64,000 nucleotides of DNA from the NCBI GenBank assembly GCA_029851415.1, contig CM056741.1, positions 69,616,282 to 69,680,281 on the forward strand, in the 5' to 3' direction. Shown piece after piece: positions 47,022 through 60,500 of the stretch. This stretch comes from Eretmocerus hayati (lineage: Eukaryota > Arthropoda > Insecta > Hymenoptera > Aphelinidae). A model generated the notes under the pieces. That model was not told the origin of the DNA. It did not search any database and was given only the letters and a program-made list of their open reading frames with translations. Numbering within the stretch: the first letter of the stretch is position 1; every line of letters starts with the position of its first letter. The position numbers were made by a program, and so were the translations under genes.

Positions 47022-48662
47022 ATGAGCGAAGCGAAATTCAAACCTCCCGCTGTCCCCGTCATGTCCCCCCACTCCCGATACTCGTCTGTAGCAGACGACC
47101 TCGCGTCTCCTGTCGTGCTACGCTATCCCTGCGTGCTCAGCTCCTCATTACGTTCTTGGCGCCGGACGATGTCACGTCGCGAGTCCAACACAGCGAGCGG
47201 CCGGATTGCCGCTCGACTTGAAGATTTGAAAAGGGTCAACAGGGAAAAGTTGGCCAGGCTTACGAAAAGGATGGAGGAGTTGGAGCAATTGGGCAACGAA
47301 ATCCCAGAGGAAGAACTCACATTATCAGGTATGAGAAAATATATTCTTTTTCTTGATTTCAGATCTCCTCCCCGCCAAGCAGTAGCTGAGCAAATGCTCG
47401 CAAAAGCTCAATCGGCACATGGAGTGCTTATACTTAGTGCATATAGACCGCTTGTCGATCCCATTCCGTGCAACGAGAATGGGACAAAGACAAACAGAAT
47501 CTCGATCCCCTTCCATGCAACGAGATTGGGACGATGAATTCTTCCTTGCGGCGCACACGATTTTTCGATCCACGGGACGAATAATCAAAAATGCAATCCC
47601 ACAGCGGATACTTATATTTTCCGACGTTTTGCAGACGTCGAGAGGGCTGAGAGGCAGTTGCAAGATAACCAGCCGGATGGAGCGCACAATCGCAATCGAG
47701 AGGGCCGAAATCGGAGCCGCTCGCCTTTACGAATAAGGAATAATCAACATCAAGACGGGCGCCCATCAAGGCATCGGGCGAGAGATGAATCACGCCTTAT
47801 CGCCCAGTTCCAAGAAGCTCTGGACGAGCCTCGTAATCGAGACGCCTCACCGGCATATTCTTCACATCACTCATCGAACTCGACCGAAGCCGACGACGAT
47901 TTTGAATATGACTGGTGTAATAGTAAAGACAATCCAGCGCCACCGACTGAGAAGCCGGACGAATCGTCGGAAGACGAACTTGATCGGTTTCTAAACAACC
48001 CATCGAAAGATACGAAACCGCTCGAGCTGAGACAGGACATCGCAGAGCGCGTTACTGCCTGGCTTGAAGCGGGCATACAGAAAAAAGATGATCGGCAAAA
48101 ACTCCTTGAATCCATTCCGCGCACTGGTGCGGTACACTTGGAAGCACCCTTGCTCAACAGCGAGATCGCGGCGACCTTGGGGCCCAGAGAGGTCTCCAGA
48201 GACAACTTTTTCAAGCTTTACCAGAATATCACGGGGTCAACCATCTCCCTGGCTGCAGTGGTCATCGAAAAGATGGGTGAATTGTCGTCATTGTTGAAGA
48301 ACAACCGTGAGGCCAAGAGTGACATGTTGTCGTCACTGTCTGATATGATCAAGTTGAATTCAGACCTCTTCCAAATGCTTTCGGTAGCGAGAAAGCAATT
48401 CATCATCGGAGGCTACGACAGCAGGTCGCAGAAGCTACTGGCCAAGGTCAAGTCTGGGAAATTCCTCTTTGGCGAGGACCTCAAGGCGATAATAGACGTA
48501 GCAAGCCAGGTCGAGCGTGTAGCTAAGGCTATAAAACCATCATACAAGCCTCAACAATCCAACAACCGTGGCAGAGGTTTAAACTACAACCGCCAAACCA
48601 CCAGCCGAGGGGGGCTTAATACGTACGGCATACCTATATATACACATCAGCATCACTCATGA
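47022..48662 (+). CDS. gag-like gene of DIRS-type origin, intact, with one intron
   Basis: Exon 1 runs from ATG 47022 to 47328 (TCAG|GTATGAG) and exon 2 from 47635 (TTTTGCAG) to TGA 48662. The join is in frame and yields about 444 residues. The N-terminal part is serine/arginine-rich with a coiled-coil-like segment, REKLARLTKRMEELEQLGNE (residues ~83-102). The middle is acidic (PTEKPDESSEDELDRF). The C-terminal part is helical and matches the decayed gag at 1680-2003 (NFFKLYQNITGSTISLA). The end is RG/NR-rich (NNRGRGLNYNRQTTSRGG), like a nucleic-acid-binding tail. The last ~15 codons lie in the right 98-bp repeat, so the original C-terminus is lost. No reverse transcriptase or recombinase follows. 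It is either a young truncated retroelement or a gag on the way to being domesticated. Splicing is predicted, not shown. Confidence 0.65.
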
Positions 48663-48713
48663 GATGAGCATCAGCCGGCGCATGCACTGGCATGCACACA
48701 CAAATTCACTATT
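48616..48713 (+). repeat. 98-bp direct repeat, right copy; likely PGAM promoter
   Basis: It is identical to 46829-46926. TATATATA lies at 48635-48642, about 230 bp before the PGAM start codon. It overlaps the 3' end of the gag-like coding frame. It probably represents the original promoter-side sequence of PGAM. Confidence 0.85.
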
Positions 48714-48870
48714 TCACCGCACGGATTTTCTGCTTCTGCTATGTGTGCATGCGAGGCCAGCTGAGCTGAGCTGAGAGCTGAGGCCCTCGAGTTGGTTTCA
48801 AGACGATTTATTCTGATTTCTGATTCTGATTTAAAGGGAGTGGAGGAGTTCTAATTAGTCACTCAACAAC

Positions 48871-50356
48871 ATGTCGAAATATCGTATTGTTATGGTTCGC
48901 CATGGCGAAAGTGAATGGAACCAGCTCAATTTATTTTGTGGATGGTATGATGCTGGTTTATCTGACAAAGGTGAGAAATCAATTTCAAGGGCAAAAGGTC
49001 ATTATTTGTACGATTCTGTGCTAATCATCGAAGACTATTAGAAAAATGAACGTCATCTCCGGGATAACTTGAAGCTGTTTTATGAGAAGTTAATATTTGA
49101 ATTTGACAAATTTAATGAGTTGATGCAATACTTTTGTGAAGGTTAACCGTTTCAGATCATCATGAACGCTGCGCCCCTTCTAAGTTTATTTTGAATGCAT
49201 GTGAATCATTTGTCCAAGCAACTACTGAAATTTCCTGTAAAATCCAATGCAACTTCCTCTTCTTAATCCACATTTTGGATAGGTGGTCTAACAGAACTTC
49301 CCATCTCATTGAAAATTATAATCAAGTTGTTAGTTTTACAAAGGTGCCCATACATTAGTATAGTCTATGAATTGTCTGGTGCTCCAATATCAGACATTGA
49401 ATTTATACCAAAAACATCTCTTTTTCTACACCAGATCACCTACCTTACATGTACTTTCTAGGTAAAAGCGAAGCTTTGTCAGCAGGAAAAGCTCTGAAGG
49501 AAGCAGGAATTACTTTTGATGTTGCTCATACCTCAGTTCTCACAAGAGCCCAAAATACCCTCCAAACTATTCTGAAAGAAATTGGACAGGAGAATATTCC
49601 CATACACAAAACTTGGCGCCTGAATGAACGACACTATGGTGGGTTGACTGGGATGAACAAGGCTGAAACTGCTCAAAAATATGGAGAAGAACAAGTTCAA
49701 ATTTGGAGACGATCATTTGACACTCCACCTCCACCCATGGAACCAGATCATAAGTATTATGATGCCATAGTTAAAGATGCTAGATATGCCAGTGAGCCTA
49801 AGCCAGAAGAATTCCCCAAATTTGAATCCTTAAAATTGACTATTGAGCGTACTTTGCCATATTGGGATGGCACCATCATTCCCCAGTTGAAGGAAGGCAA
49901 GAAGATTATTATTGCAGCTCACGGAAACAGTTTGAGAGGAATTGTGAAACACCTTGATCGTAAGTGATTTCTACTTTCAAAGTCATGGGTTTGTCCTCAA
50001 AATTCAAAAATTGTGATCAATGAGCTACTCTTGTTAGAGTGATGAGAATCAATTCAAATTATCACAATCCTGTTCAGTGGATTTTGCTGGTGCATTCTCT
50101 CAGACTTGTCCATTCAAGTCCCATCAAGTATAAAATGCAATTATATGATCCGTGCTCAGAATATAATTGAATTATCCCATTTTCCACAGAACTAAGTAAT
50201 GACCAAATCATGGCACTGAATCTTCCAACTGGAATTCCTTTTGTATACGAATTGGATGAAAACTTCAAGCCAGTTGTTTCTATGAAATTCCTTGGTGATG
50301 AAGAGACCGTGAAAGCAGCAATTGCATCAGTTGCTGCTCAAGGCAAAGCAAAATGA
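48871..50356 (+). CDS. phosphoglycerate mutase (cofactor-dependent, PGAM1-type)
   Basis: Three exons: 48871-48970, 49462-49959 and 50190-50356. Introns of 491 and 230 bp have GTGAGA and GTAAGT donors and TTTCTAG and CCACAG acceptors. The join gives 254 residues, exactly the family length. The enzyme interconverts 3- and 2-phosphoglycerate in cytosolic glycolysis through a phosphohistidine. Visible catalytic features are VRHGESEWN (residues 9-17, nucleophile His11), [12 protein letters not shown] (residues ~89-100, Glu89) and AAHGNSLRG (around His186). The start ATG is followed by [12 protein letters not shown], as in insect Pglym78-type proteins. All key residues are intact, so it should be active. 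AATAAA lies at 50789-50794. Confidence 0.97.
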
Positions 50357-50788
50357 AGATATTGTTAGACGAATTTACAAGATTACACATGAAACATGCA
50401 CCTCTAGTCTCAACACTGAAGCCACAAGGATTAAAGAATTTATATGTATTCTGTGATAGATTCCTTTCAATCATGACTTTAATTCATATTTGTGCTCGTG
50501 TTTGGTCCTTGTTTCAGATTGAAGATCTGTGACTATTCTGGTAATGATCATAAGGCAGACCTTTTAAGTACTACTGTACTTATTCTGTATCAATATCATT
50601 TGTTAAGGAAGAATAATCTCTTCAAGTGTTGATTTTGAGGTCTGCATTGTACTCGTACTAATTCCAATATCTTTTGGAGATTCAATTGATGAATGAATTG
50701 TTGAAAGACTTTTGTTGTAAAATCTCTTAAGACTTGAATGCGATATCAACAGTGAAAATCAATCTGTTGAGACATTTGTCTGAAGATG

Positions 50789-50794
50789 AATAAA
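50789..50794 (+). terminator. PGAM poly(A) signal
   Basis: AATAAA 433 bp after the PGAM stop codon, followed by AT-rich sequence. Smaller A-rich motifs occur earlier, so the exact cleavage site is not fixed. Confidence 0.55.
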
Positions 50795-51233
50795 TAATTC
50801 AAAAAATACTCTTGGCTTTCCATTCATGTGGTTCTCAGAATTATTGATGAAATCCAAATGCCCTAGTTCTGCGCGTTTCTCTGTCAGCAATTATTATCAT
50901 CAAACTAAAAGTCAAATCCCGATTATCAAGTGTAAGATATTATGATTGCAGTATTAGATGTGAAGATGTGAAAAGATTCAATATAGAAAGTGTTATGCAG
51001 AGACCGTGATCATGTAGCTTGACATCATTCGTGGATTGCAACCGTTCTGATGATGGAACAAAATTTCATTTTTTTTTTATTATATCATATATAGGTATGT
51101 AGGTGATCCCATTCTCACGTGTATGTGCGTGTATGCATGCTGTGCTCACATCGATGTCAGTTTCCCTTTGCTCCCCAACTGATCAGTTTCCCTTTGCTCA
51201 CTGATGCTGTTGTGTTGGTTGACATACACCTAC

Positions 51234-51282
<49 letters not shown>

Positions 51283-51516
51283 GGCACAGTTTGCACTTGC
51301 CGTCTGCTATAGTATAGGGTGCTACTTTTTCAGTGTTTGCAAGTGTTTGGTGCTTACGTGTTAAGTAGCAACACGCCGGAGATTCGCAGGCGAAAGTTTG
51401 ATTACTTGAGTACTTACTTACAGAATTTCGCCAGTGAAACCCCAAGATTTTCAGGAGGAGAATCACAGAAATAGATGGACGTGTTTTTTTATAGCATGGA
51501 TAACAACTAAATCAAG
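50795..51516. other. intergenic region and SEC23IP-like 5' UTR
   Basis: It contains a TA microsatellite (51234-51279), a repeated CAGTTTCCCTTTGCTC motif (51160 and 51185) and the presumed promoter of the next gene. A tiny upstream frame (ATG at 51496, four codons then TAA) precedes the main start and could reduce its translation. Confidence 0.45.
51234..51279. repeat. (TA)n microsatellite
   Basis: About 22 TA units with one CA interruption, roughly 240 bp upstream of the SEC23IP-like start codon. Confidence 0.9.
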
Positions 51517-54500
51517 ATGCAGAGGCAGCAGCTGCCAGGTCCGCCGAAAGCAAAGCTTATTAGCAATCCCTTGCTATCGGCTGCACAGACGGATTTTCCA
51601 TTCAGTGTTCCTGAGAGTGCTTTGCTTATGCCAGTAACGCCAGCGACTCCTGCTGTACTCCAGGACGGTGAGTTATCTCGTACAACTTTCAGCATGTGAT
51701 GCGCCAACGCTGAGTAGGTCACTTAAGAACTTAGGTTAAAATTCGAATTCCTAACCTCTAAAGTGGCTTATCATCAGTGATAGCAATATTGAACATATTG
51801 CTGAAATGTCTAAGTCCACAACAGAATAAAAAGTCTTCTTCTAGTTATAAGGACACTCCATTAGAAAGTGGAGATGATTCCTAGGGTTGTAGTGTAAACT
51901 GCTTCAAGCAGTTACATGAGTTTCATGCAAAATCTCCTTCCCATCATGCAAGTACCCTATGATAGTCAAAACTTTTCAATGTAAATGAGTTAATTCCAGT
52001 CAGAGAGATGACATCGATTGATCTGAGAAATCCACTCACTCTTTTTGCTTTGTCTTTTGTAATTTTTAGCATCAAACTTATCTGGGAATGCATTACATGA
52101 ATATACAACTATGATCAAACTGGGTCTTCCAAATCTCATCCATATTTCTCCACTCTAGTTCGCGTCCATCACCGTTCCATTGTCAAGACAAAGATCAGGA
52201 ATATGCATCTCATCAATTTTTTCTTCCTTATTTCGCATGAAGATGTAGACTGAGCCAATTATGATGAGCTTCATCTTACTTGAAACATCTGATATTATGT
52301 CTGTAAAAGATTGAGAATAGTTGGATCATCTTTATCAATTGATCATATGAGAAAAAGATAAAAGCCTGTTGAATAATAATAGCTGCACACTGATGAATAC
52401 TCTTTCTACCTCAATTGCTATTTTTGAATTTTGGACTTAGATTAGATCTTTTCTTCAAGATTCAAAATTGAGTACTAATAACGGTTATTGCTTTGGATAC
52501 CTTTCTCTCCACAAGATTAGTTCTCATGTTAAAGCTTCCAAGACATTAAGATTTAACATCTTATAGTTTGTTGTGCTCTTGAATGCTTTAGAATATACTA
52601 AATTGTGGAAATCCTATCAAAATCTGTTAAATTTTAGAATTTCAGCTGTTGAGATCTCTGCTTCAAGTTCTTTTTACTGGAAAATGTCTGATTCTTGTCT
52701 GAGGTTCTTATGATAACTAATGACCATGAGAGATTTCATGACTGTTGTCTTCCATGTCACTTAGTGATCCATTTTGCTACTTTTATACTGGAGTTGCATT
52801 TACTTTAAATATGTTTAATAATAATGAATTCTTTTTTGTCATTTCCTGTCATAGATTTGACCAGAGTTGCTCGATATAGATAGAGTCATTCAATGCCATG
52901 CTCTAAAACAGCTTCCTGTGCAAAGGGACCTGGTGGTCGAGCGAAATGAATAGTCTTTTGCCAAATAGATGTGCCTGTTTTCTAACTCCAAGGAACGATA
53001 AGTCTATATGGATAAATCAGATATTTTGTTGATCCTTATCTTGCCCCTGTTTCGTGAAGTGCTTCAAAACTATCTATGGTACGATAAAAACCTAGATAAT
53101 GTCATATTGCCATTAGCTGGGGAATCAAACATTCTTGCCTCTAGCTGCACGGTTCAATGGTGGTTCATGATATCAAAAACGTATTTACTACGTATTTGTT
53201 TTAGTCTTAATAAGTAGTCTGTTTTTCTCAAAAAAAATGTTTGATGCCAGTGAGAAAGTATTTCAAAGAGGTTCATCTGGTAACTCTTCTTGACCGAACT
53301 TCATGTATCAGTGCTGCACACCATCCACATCATTCCAATCTTGACAAAACCATATATTTTTATTGGAAAATTTCGACTTCCTCAAAAGAAGAAATCGGCG
53401 AAGCAACAAAAACGTCCGGATCCTCAAGGATGGGGCTTTTTTGGGTACCGTCTATAAAAATCTCACCATGGTCCGCATCTCCAGACACCTGGATCTCTTC
53501 TTCAAAGTGTCATAGAAATTGTATTCGTCGAATTGTTCTAAAACAGAGCTTCTAATGACTTAAGTTACGCCTCATTTCGACATCTGGTAGCCGAGTTATG
53601 GCAACTTCAGAACAGACAGAGCCTCACATATTGTTCGAGAATGAGAGTCAAAATTAACTCCAATCGCTTCGAGAGTGATTGATTTTGAGATTTGCGAATT
53701 GATCTTTAATTCGAGTTAGCCCGTAAGAAGGAATCGTCACATAAAAACTTTCTCTGGATCCTCACAGATCCCAAATCAATTCACTAATAAAATTTCCTCG
53801 AAAACACAGAATCCAGCAAAATCCAGTGTGAGAAAACCTATTTTGTGATCGTTGGGTCCAAAGGTTGCGACGGATGGCACGATCCTTTGGGTGTCATGTT
53901 ACCGATTAGCGAGCTTGTCACCTGTAATCAGTTAGTAATATGTATAGTTTTGAACGTCATTCATGGATGAAAAACACGCGTATGCTTGATCCAGAAGAGA
54001 GGGAGAGAAAGAGGGGGAAATCGATCATAATATTGGATCATGTAAACATGAAGTATCGCATGTTATAATTGCCAGCTGATGTCCGATTTGTCAGTATCTC
54101 TTTACTCTCTGTTGAGTCCGGAGGCACATCATATCGTGTTAAACTTCCTTCAATGTGTGAAATAGCAGTTGTAAGAGATGGGTTGATCAAATGTTCAGTA
54201 TTGAGCACAAAACAGTGAACCCCATTGGCACTTCAACAGAGAAACAGGCAACCAATCTTGAATTGTTTTGAGCTTTTCAATTTTTGTTCGAGCTTTGTAA
54301 CCTGTAAGTGTGACTTATTCCGTAGACTCAATCCAAACATTGAGTCGTCAGTGCTACTTGATTAGAAGATGAATATGTATTATATGTCACATTGCTTCGC
54401 ACATTTTTTTGCTCTACAATTGGTTTGTCAAAAGTCTTGAAATCACATACAATCTTTAGTGTATGAATTCCTCAGAATCTCTGAAAATGCATTTCATGCA

Positions 54501-57500
54501 ACAGCTGACGTTTCAAACAGTCGGCAACTTTCATCTCTTGTTGCAACCCCTCCGAGCCTGAACAAATGGCCACCTGGTGGAGGGTCGTGAATGTTTTGTT
54601 GCAATTCTGAGCTTCCCTCAGACATGCGCGTCGAGACGAACGTCAGTCGGGACGATCGTGCTCGTGCGTCGAGCAAAACTGAGAACCTTGGCTCACGAAA
54701 ATGTAGAATTAGCGTATGTAAACTAAGTAGAAAGTAAAAGTCAACCTCGTCGCATTCAACACACTGTTGTGCATCAGTCATTATCGTGGAGTGCCTTCAT
54801 CGTCGAGACATGTGAGCAATAATTGAATTTGAACCTTCAAAATTCAGTATTTCTGGGGCATATTTGCATATCGATCATCTTCTTGTTCACGCATGACCAT
54901 GAAAATGCTCCATCGTTCAGTTTAATTGGACTCAAGAAAATTTGAACTATCCGTGACTGAAGTTCGACACTATTGGCCAGATGTGAATTAAACTAAATTT
55001 TTTTCACCTACTGTCGATTTTATTCTCACAATCATACACATCCATCGACTCTGCTCGATGAGTATGCTGAATATCTCGTCGAAAGTTCGAAGCACGAAAA
55101 ATGTTTTTTCTTCTAATGCAATGCAATTCTGTACGTATGAATTAATATAATTACCCTCCAACCTGAGTTGAGTTTGATGAATTCAGCATTAAGATTGTTG
55201 GATCACTCTTTGCCATTTCTTCTGATTGATCATTGAGCTCATGGCTTTTCAAACTCCATCATGCATGAGTAACAAAAAGTCCATATTTGAAGATTGATTT
55301 CCATGCCCTCTGATTCTATTCGTCATCTTCTAATCAAGCCAATTTTTTCTCGTACTTTCATCATACTTTCCACGTGACAGAATAATTTTGACAACTTTCC
55401 GAAATATATCTCGAAAAATGGAGATGAAAGTCTTCACTTGATTCAAAAACTAATATGCAATAAGTCGCCCGTAGAACCAAACCATCCATTCACACTGTTT
55501 AATAGTTTTCATACTGAATTCTACTTGGCTTACATTTCAGTGATGATTATCTGATGCCTTGTTTTGACCGGATTCATCTCAAATATTTGTAAATATTAGT
55601 GTATTTGCATGAAGATATTGTCTGAGTTGGTGAAAAATTTGAATAGAAAAGTCATTAAAACTATGTTCAAGTTCGATTCTCATGCCTGCAAAACTGATCT
55701 TCCTGACTAAATTGCCAAGTATTATTGAAGAGTGATCTAATGAAAAGAGTCTTGAACTCGTGTCTTTTCAATCTATTTCATTTCCCGAGTAACGTTGTAC
55801 TGATAACTTTTTCGATGTCGACATGAAGTAGTCTAGAGCAGGGAATACGGCAGCATTTAAATGAAAACATGTGTATGCTTGTACCGACGTTTTTGAGCAG
55901 AAGTTCTCACTGTCATTCGACCTTCATATTGTTTCCTTTGTATTTGTGCTTGACACATGCATACATGAAGTACATACATATACTTCATCGAGCCCGCGCA
56001 TGTGCACTTGCACTTTGGTCGATGAGGAAATCAAGCTGATGCATTTCGCGGATGTGGTATATCATAATAATTATCCGAATGCGCATCAACTATCTCTTGG
56101 AATGACCATGTCAATGGTACATACAGCGTAGAAAAAATAGAATCTTGTATCTAAATAGACAAAATCGAGCTCACTTCTTCATTTTCTTCGGAATAGTAGC
56201 TACGATTTTGTCTTGTGATTGAAGCAATCTTTTTCCGCAATTTTGTTTTCCCTGCCTCAGCGATTCAACTTACTTTCATCAAACGCGTTTCTGAACTAAG
56301 TATAGTCCATACAAGCTGAATTGCGGGACGGAATACTATTTGTTGTAAATGATCTGAAGTTCGGATAGAAGAGCTAACTCTGGACCTTTTACATTGATAT
56401 TCAACTTCTGATACCTTATTTAGTGTTAGCATTAGGTATATCATGGTATCTGTTGTGATTACCGCAGATTGATTAAAGTCATACCCGCTTGAGCAGCGGG
56501 CAGATATAGCCAACAAAAAGAAAAAAATGAAAAATTAGGAAACAACGAGGGCAGAAGTAATCTAGGTATACGTGTTTGATGCATCTTTATGTAAATGCCG
56601 TTGACATTTAATAACATCGTATCACATCTTGTTCTTTACAAAAGGATACCTTGCATTTTGGGGGTTGAAATTCACAATTTATATTTTCAGGAGCACCATA
56701 AGTAGTATCACGATGCAAACATGCATCTCATAGAATTTTTCCCTTGCTTTAAATGCTCGTTTAAATGCGATTTTTTCAAAATCCCGAAAGACCTAATACT
56801 TTGTGAAAATTGAGATCTGAGAATGAGAGAGAAAGCGAACTCAAGCGTATTACCAAGATTCTGAAATCTCTTAATCAAAAAATTTCTCCCAGGAAAACTT
56901 TTTTAGGTAAATGAAAATCACTATAGTCGAATGGATCATTAGCGCATTGCTTCATTACTACTTTCTTAGAAGTGATCTTGACGTCAAATAGCCACTTACG
57001 GATGGAAAAAAGTGAGGCAGGATTTGAAACTGTGTTGATCAAAATACTCATAGTTGAGAACGTCATCTACTTCTAAAATCGAGAGCTATTTGTGTTCATT
57101 CTTTTTGAGTTATCACATCCGATGATATAATATATTGATACACGTCAGCAATACATTACTTCGACGCAAATTCATTTCCATTGGTCTTAGAGAGCTTCTT
57201 AGATTTACTGTCTTATCAACCAGTTGTAACCTTCAATAAGTAGATGACAAGTGACACAAGAATCTCTTCCCTTCCTCGTATGATTCAGGATGGTGACATA
57301 TTCGTCGCTCAATCTAGTCTTTGTTATTGGATGCTTGATGGTATTTCTGAGTCACTTGGATACCAACTCCCATAGATACGAAAACCCGTTTCAGAGATTA
57401 TTTTCGTGATGGTAAGATAGTGTAGGAAGCAGTTCTTTATATGTGCTCCAACCCTTTGTTTCAACCCCCTCTTTTTTTTATATTCACTATCAAAACTACG

Positions 57501-60500
57501 AAATGTTTGTATCTGAACTTTGCGATGCTGATAGAGCTTTGAAGCGTAAAGTTGAGAGTAAATGTGTGTACGTAGATTGAATGGAAATCGTTGGATAAGG
57601 TGCAGTTTGCAGCTTCAGTATTACTTCATTTCATTGTATACTTTGTAGATTTATCTTGAAAGACTACGTACACCTATCTGGTTAAGGCGATGCGGTCACC
57701 GTGCATCGCGACCAGGAACTCAGCAACACATCTCTCATAAAAACTTCCAAGTTTCGAAATCTCAGATGAGTTATATAATCATTGTTATTGTCCAGTTCGT
57801 ATTCGACAATTCGTCATCGTTCAATCCTAATCGCAAGAGAATCGAATAATAGTTCGAACAACTTGCTCGCGGGAACCTCCTAACCTGTAACATAGGCACA
57901 TTCTCATTCCCATTTCCCCCCGATTCTCTTGCGATTTGGGCTAAACGACGAATGGACGCATTTATAGATGATAACAAATATTTGTGCGCTCGTCGTTTAG
58001 CCCAAATCGCATCGCTGAAAAATCGGAATGATTTTCAGCTTGCATGGTCACCGCATTGCCTGAAAAATATACAGAGCAGCTATTGATGATCATTAAAGAA
58101 GAGAATTTCATGATTTTCTTGGAAAGTTTCGATCAAGTCGAAACGTACGGGTCAGTCATAATGTAAGATGAACTCTAATGGTGGCTTAGCTCGATAAAAA
58201 AGTTTGAAAATTGTAATGTCTCAGTCTTACGTGGGAAATTTGTCGCGCTCAATGAAGAATATAATGATGTTCTTCACCAATTGAATAGTCACTCTTATCA
58301 TAAAAGTGAAATTGCAGTGGACTTTTCTGCCATCTCCAAACATTTTGTAGGAGTGTTGTCAATGAACTTGCCCATTATTCACTTTTGAATCAGGATATAT
58401 CTCTAAATTCAACTAAATCACCGAATCCGCTGGTTTTATGATGGAGATCAAGTTGCACCTCTTAACCCAAACAACCTTCTCTTCTCTGAGTAAATCCAAT
58501 AAAGTCAAATCTTTGAAAATATTAATAAGAATATTAAGCTTATTGAAAACAATTTTATTGGAAAAATAGTACATTAAGCAACATGGGCGAAAAGGAAGAT
58601 TCCCGCACGAGTGTCCGGAAAGAGTGCGAGAAAGTCGAAAGAGTGCGAGAAAGTTACTTTCTCGCGCGGTTCCGGACACGAGTGCGGGAACTTTTCGCCC
58701 GCGTTGCTTATACTATTTTATGCAACCTGCGCGGAAAAGTGTGCCTCCGCGATTTAAAAAAAAAATTGACGGTCAAGACTTGAATGAAACGATAACAAAT
58801 ATTATCTTTAACTGAGTGTTCTAATTCAATTAAAATAAGTATCCTTTAGACCAATAAATATTTTGAAAACCAAACCACAAAAAGGTACTCATTGCTGAGT
58901 ACCTTGATGTAATACAAATCAATAGCACATTGCGAAGGATGTAAACTGACCTTCAAAATGAATTCAATCATTTTAATGTAGTGAAAGATGGGCTTTTGCT
59001 ATAAGGTTTTTTTTTTTTAACTGGAACAAAAACTCAATGCAACGTTTCACACTGAGTGCGTGAAACGATGCGTCAGAGCCGCTCGATCGATAAACTTTTC
59101 ACGGAGATCGGCGGAACGGGACGGGCGGCGGGAGCGGGGTCCAGGGGCGGAAGCCCCTGGTGGGGGTGCAGGGGGCGAAGCCTATTACTGAAATAAAATT
59201 CTGAAAAATGTATCAAAAAAAACGTCTTGTTCATATCGCGTAATACCTCGTTGCTCAAAAATATCGTCAAATTTCGAAAAATTCAATTTTGATAATTCAT
59301 TCAAGTATATATTATGATGATCAATCATCTAAATACATCCAAAAAGGTGGTTTTGGAATTCATGAATATCTTTTTCCATCAAAAGTATTTTTCAAGTGAA
59401 GATGAAAATATAATTCATATAAGACAATGAGTAATCGAAGGGTTTGAATCCGCCTCCTGAAAACACATTGACATGCAAGGTTGACTTACTGAATTTTTTT
59501 TCTAAGTTTTCAATTTCTTAAGAGTATTTATTCGATGAATTCATTTTTGCACAGGTTTCATTCTCTCACTAAGTTTTGTCAAACATAGTGAGAAAGTTAC
59601 TTTCTCGCACACTTAGCCGTGCGATAATGACTTTCCGCATTTCTTTCGGCACGGGTACCTTGCATAGAAAGTTAACTTTCCGCACAGTTTTACGCACAGC
59701 GTTGCATAAAAAGAGTTTCTCAGAATTTCCTGTAAGATATGTAAATCTTACTGAATCCATTTCAACGAGAGGGACGAGATTCTTTGCCGAAGAACATCGA
59801 AATGGTGTTATCAAAAACAGATTGTTATATTTGATGAGTTGCAGCTATCTTCGATAGTTTCTGCACTAGAGATTACGGATCGTCAGAGCTCATTATAATG
59901 TAGCAATGAATTGACTCATTCAGATTAGAATCTCCTCACGATATCGATAAAATTTGTTTTCATTGGTTCTTTAGTCGGGGACCATCAATAAAATTTTGCG
60001 TTTGTACTCACTTCATCTTCATGAAAAAAGTAACTAGACTAGGAACGAAATGGTTTCATTACGAATATTTAATTCTGTTCCCAGATCCGGCTTCGCTGTC
60101 TGAGCTGCAAAATTCATCGCTAGCAGAATCATCAGTGCCGACATATCAACACAACGAAAATACTGGCTCTATCGCTTCAGTTACTCCGATTTCGGATTCG
60201 ACGTCTACCTCTGCTTCGCAACAACAAACCCCGAAGCATCAATCCTACTTCACTTCCATACTGTCTTCATTGCCTAATCTCTCTTTATCATCCATCACTG
60301 GTGATGATACCAGATCCTCTCAGCGAGGAAACCAAGCAAATCCTGAATATTCAGGATCTACAAATTCTGCACAATTCGTAGGTCAAAGTTTTCACGGGAA
60401 TCAAGGTGCTCCTCCGAACATCCATGATACACATGTCCATCGGGCAAACGATGTGAACCACGGGAACTTCTCTTCGCCTGGTCCGCAACAGCAACATCAT

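Noticed and set aside
47325..47793. Minus-strand frames of about 120 codons
   Set aside because: They are antisense to the gag-like gene and its intron, without splice sites or family resemblance.
51434..51637. 67-codon frame overlapping SEC23IP-like exon 1
   Set aside because: It is in another frame from exon 1, whose start, donor and downstream exon joins are consistent.
53241..53555. 104-codon frame in SEC23IP-like intron 1
   Set aside because: Composition is not convincing, no family is recognised, and there is no splice or promoter context.
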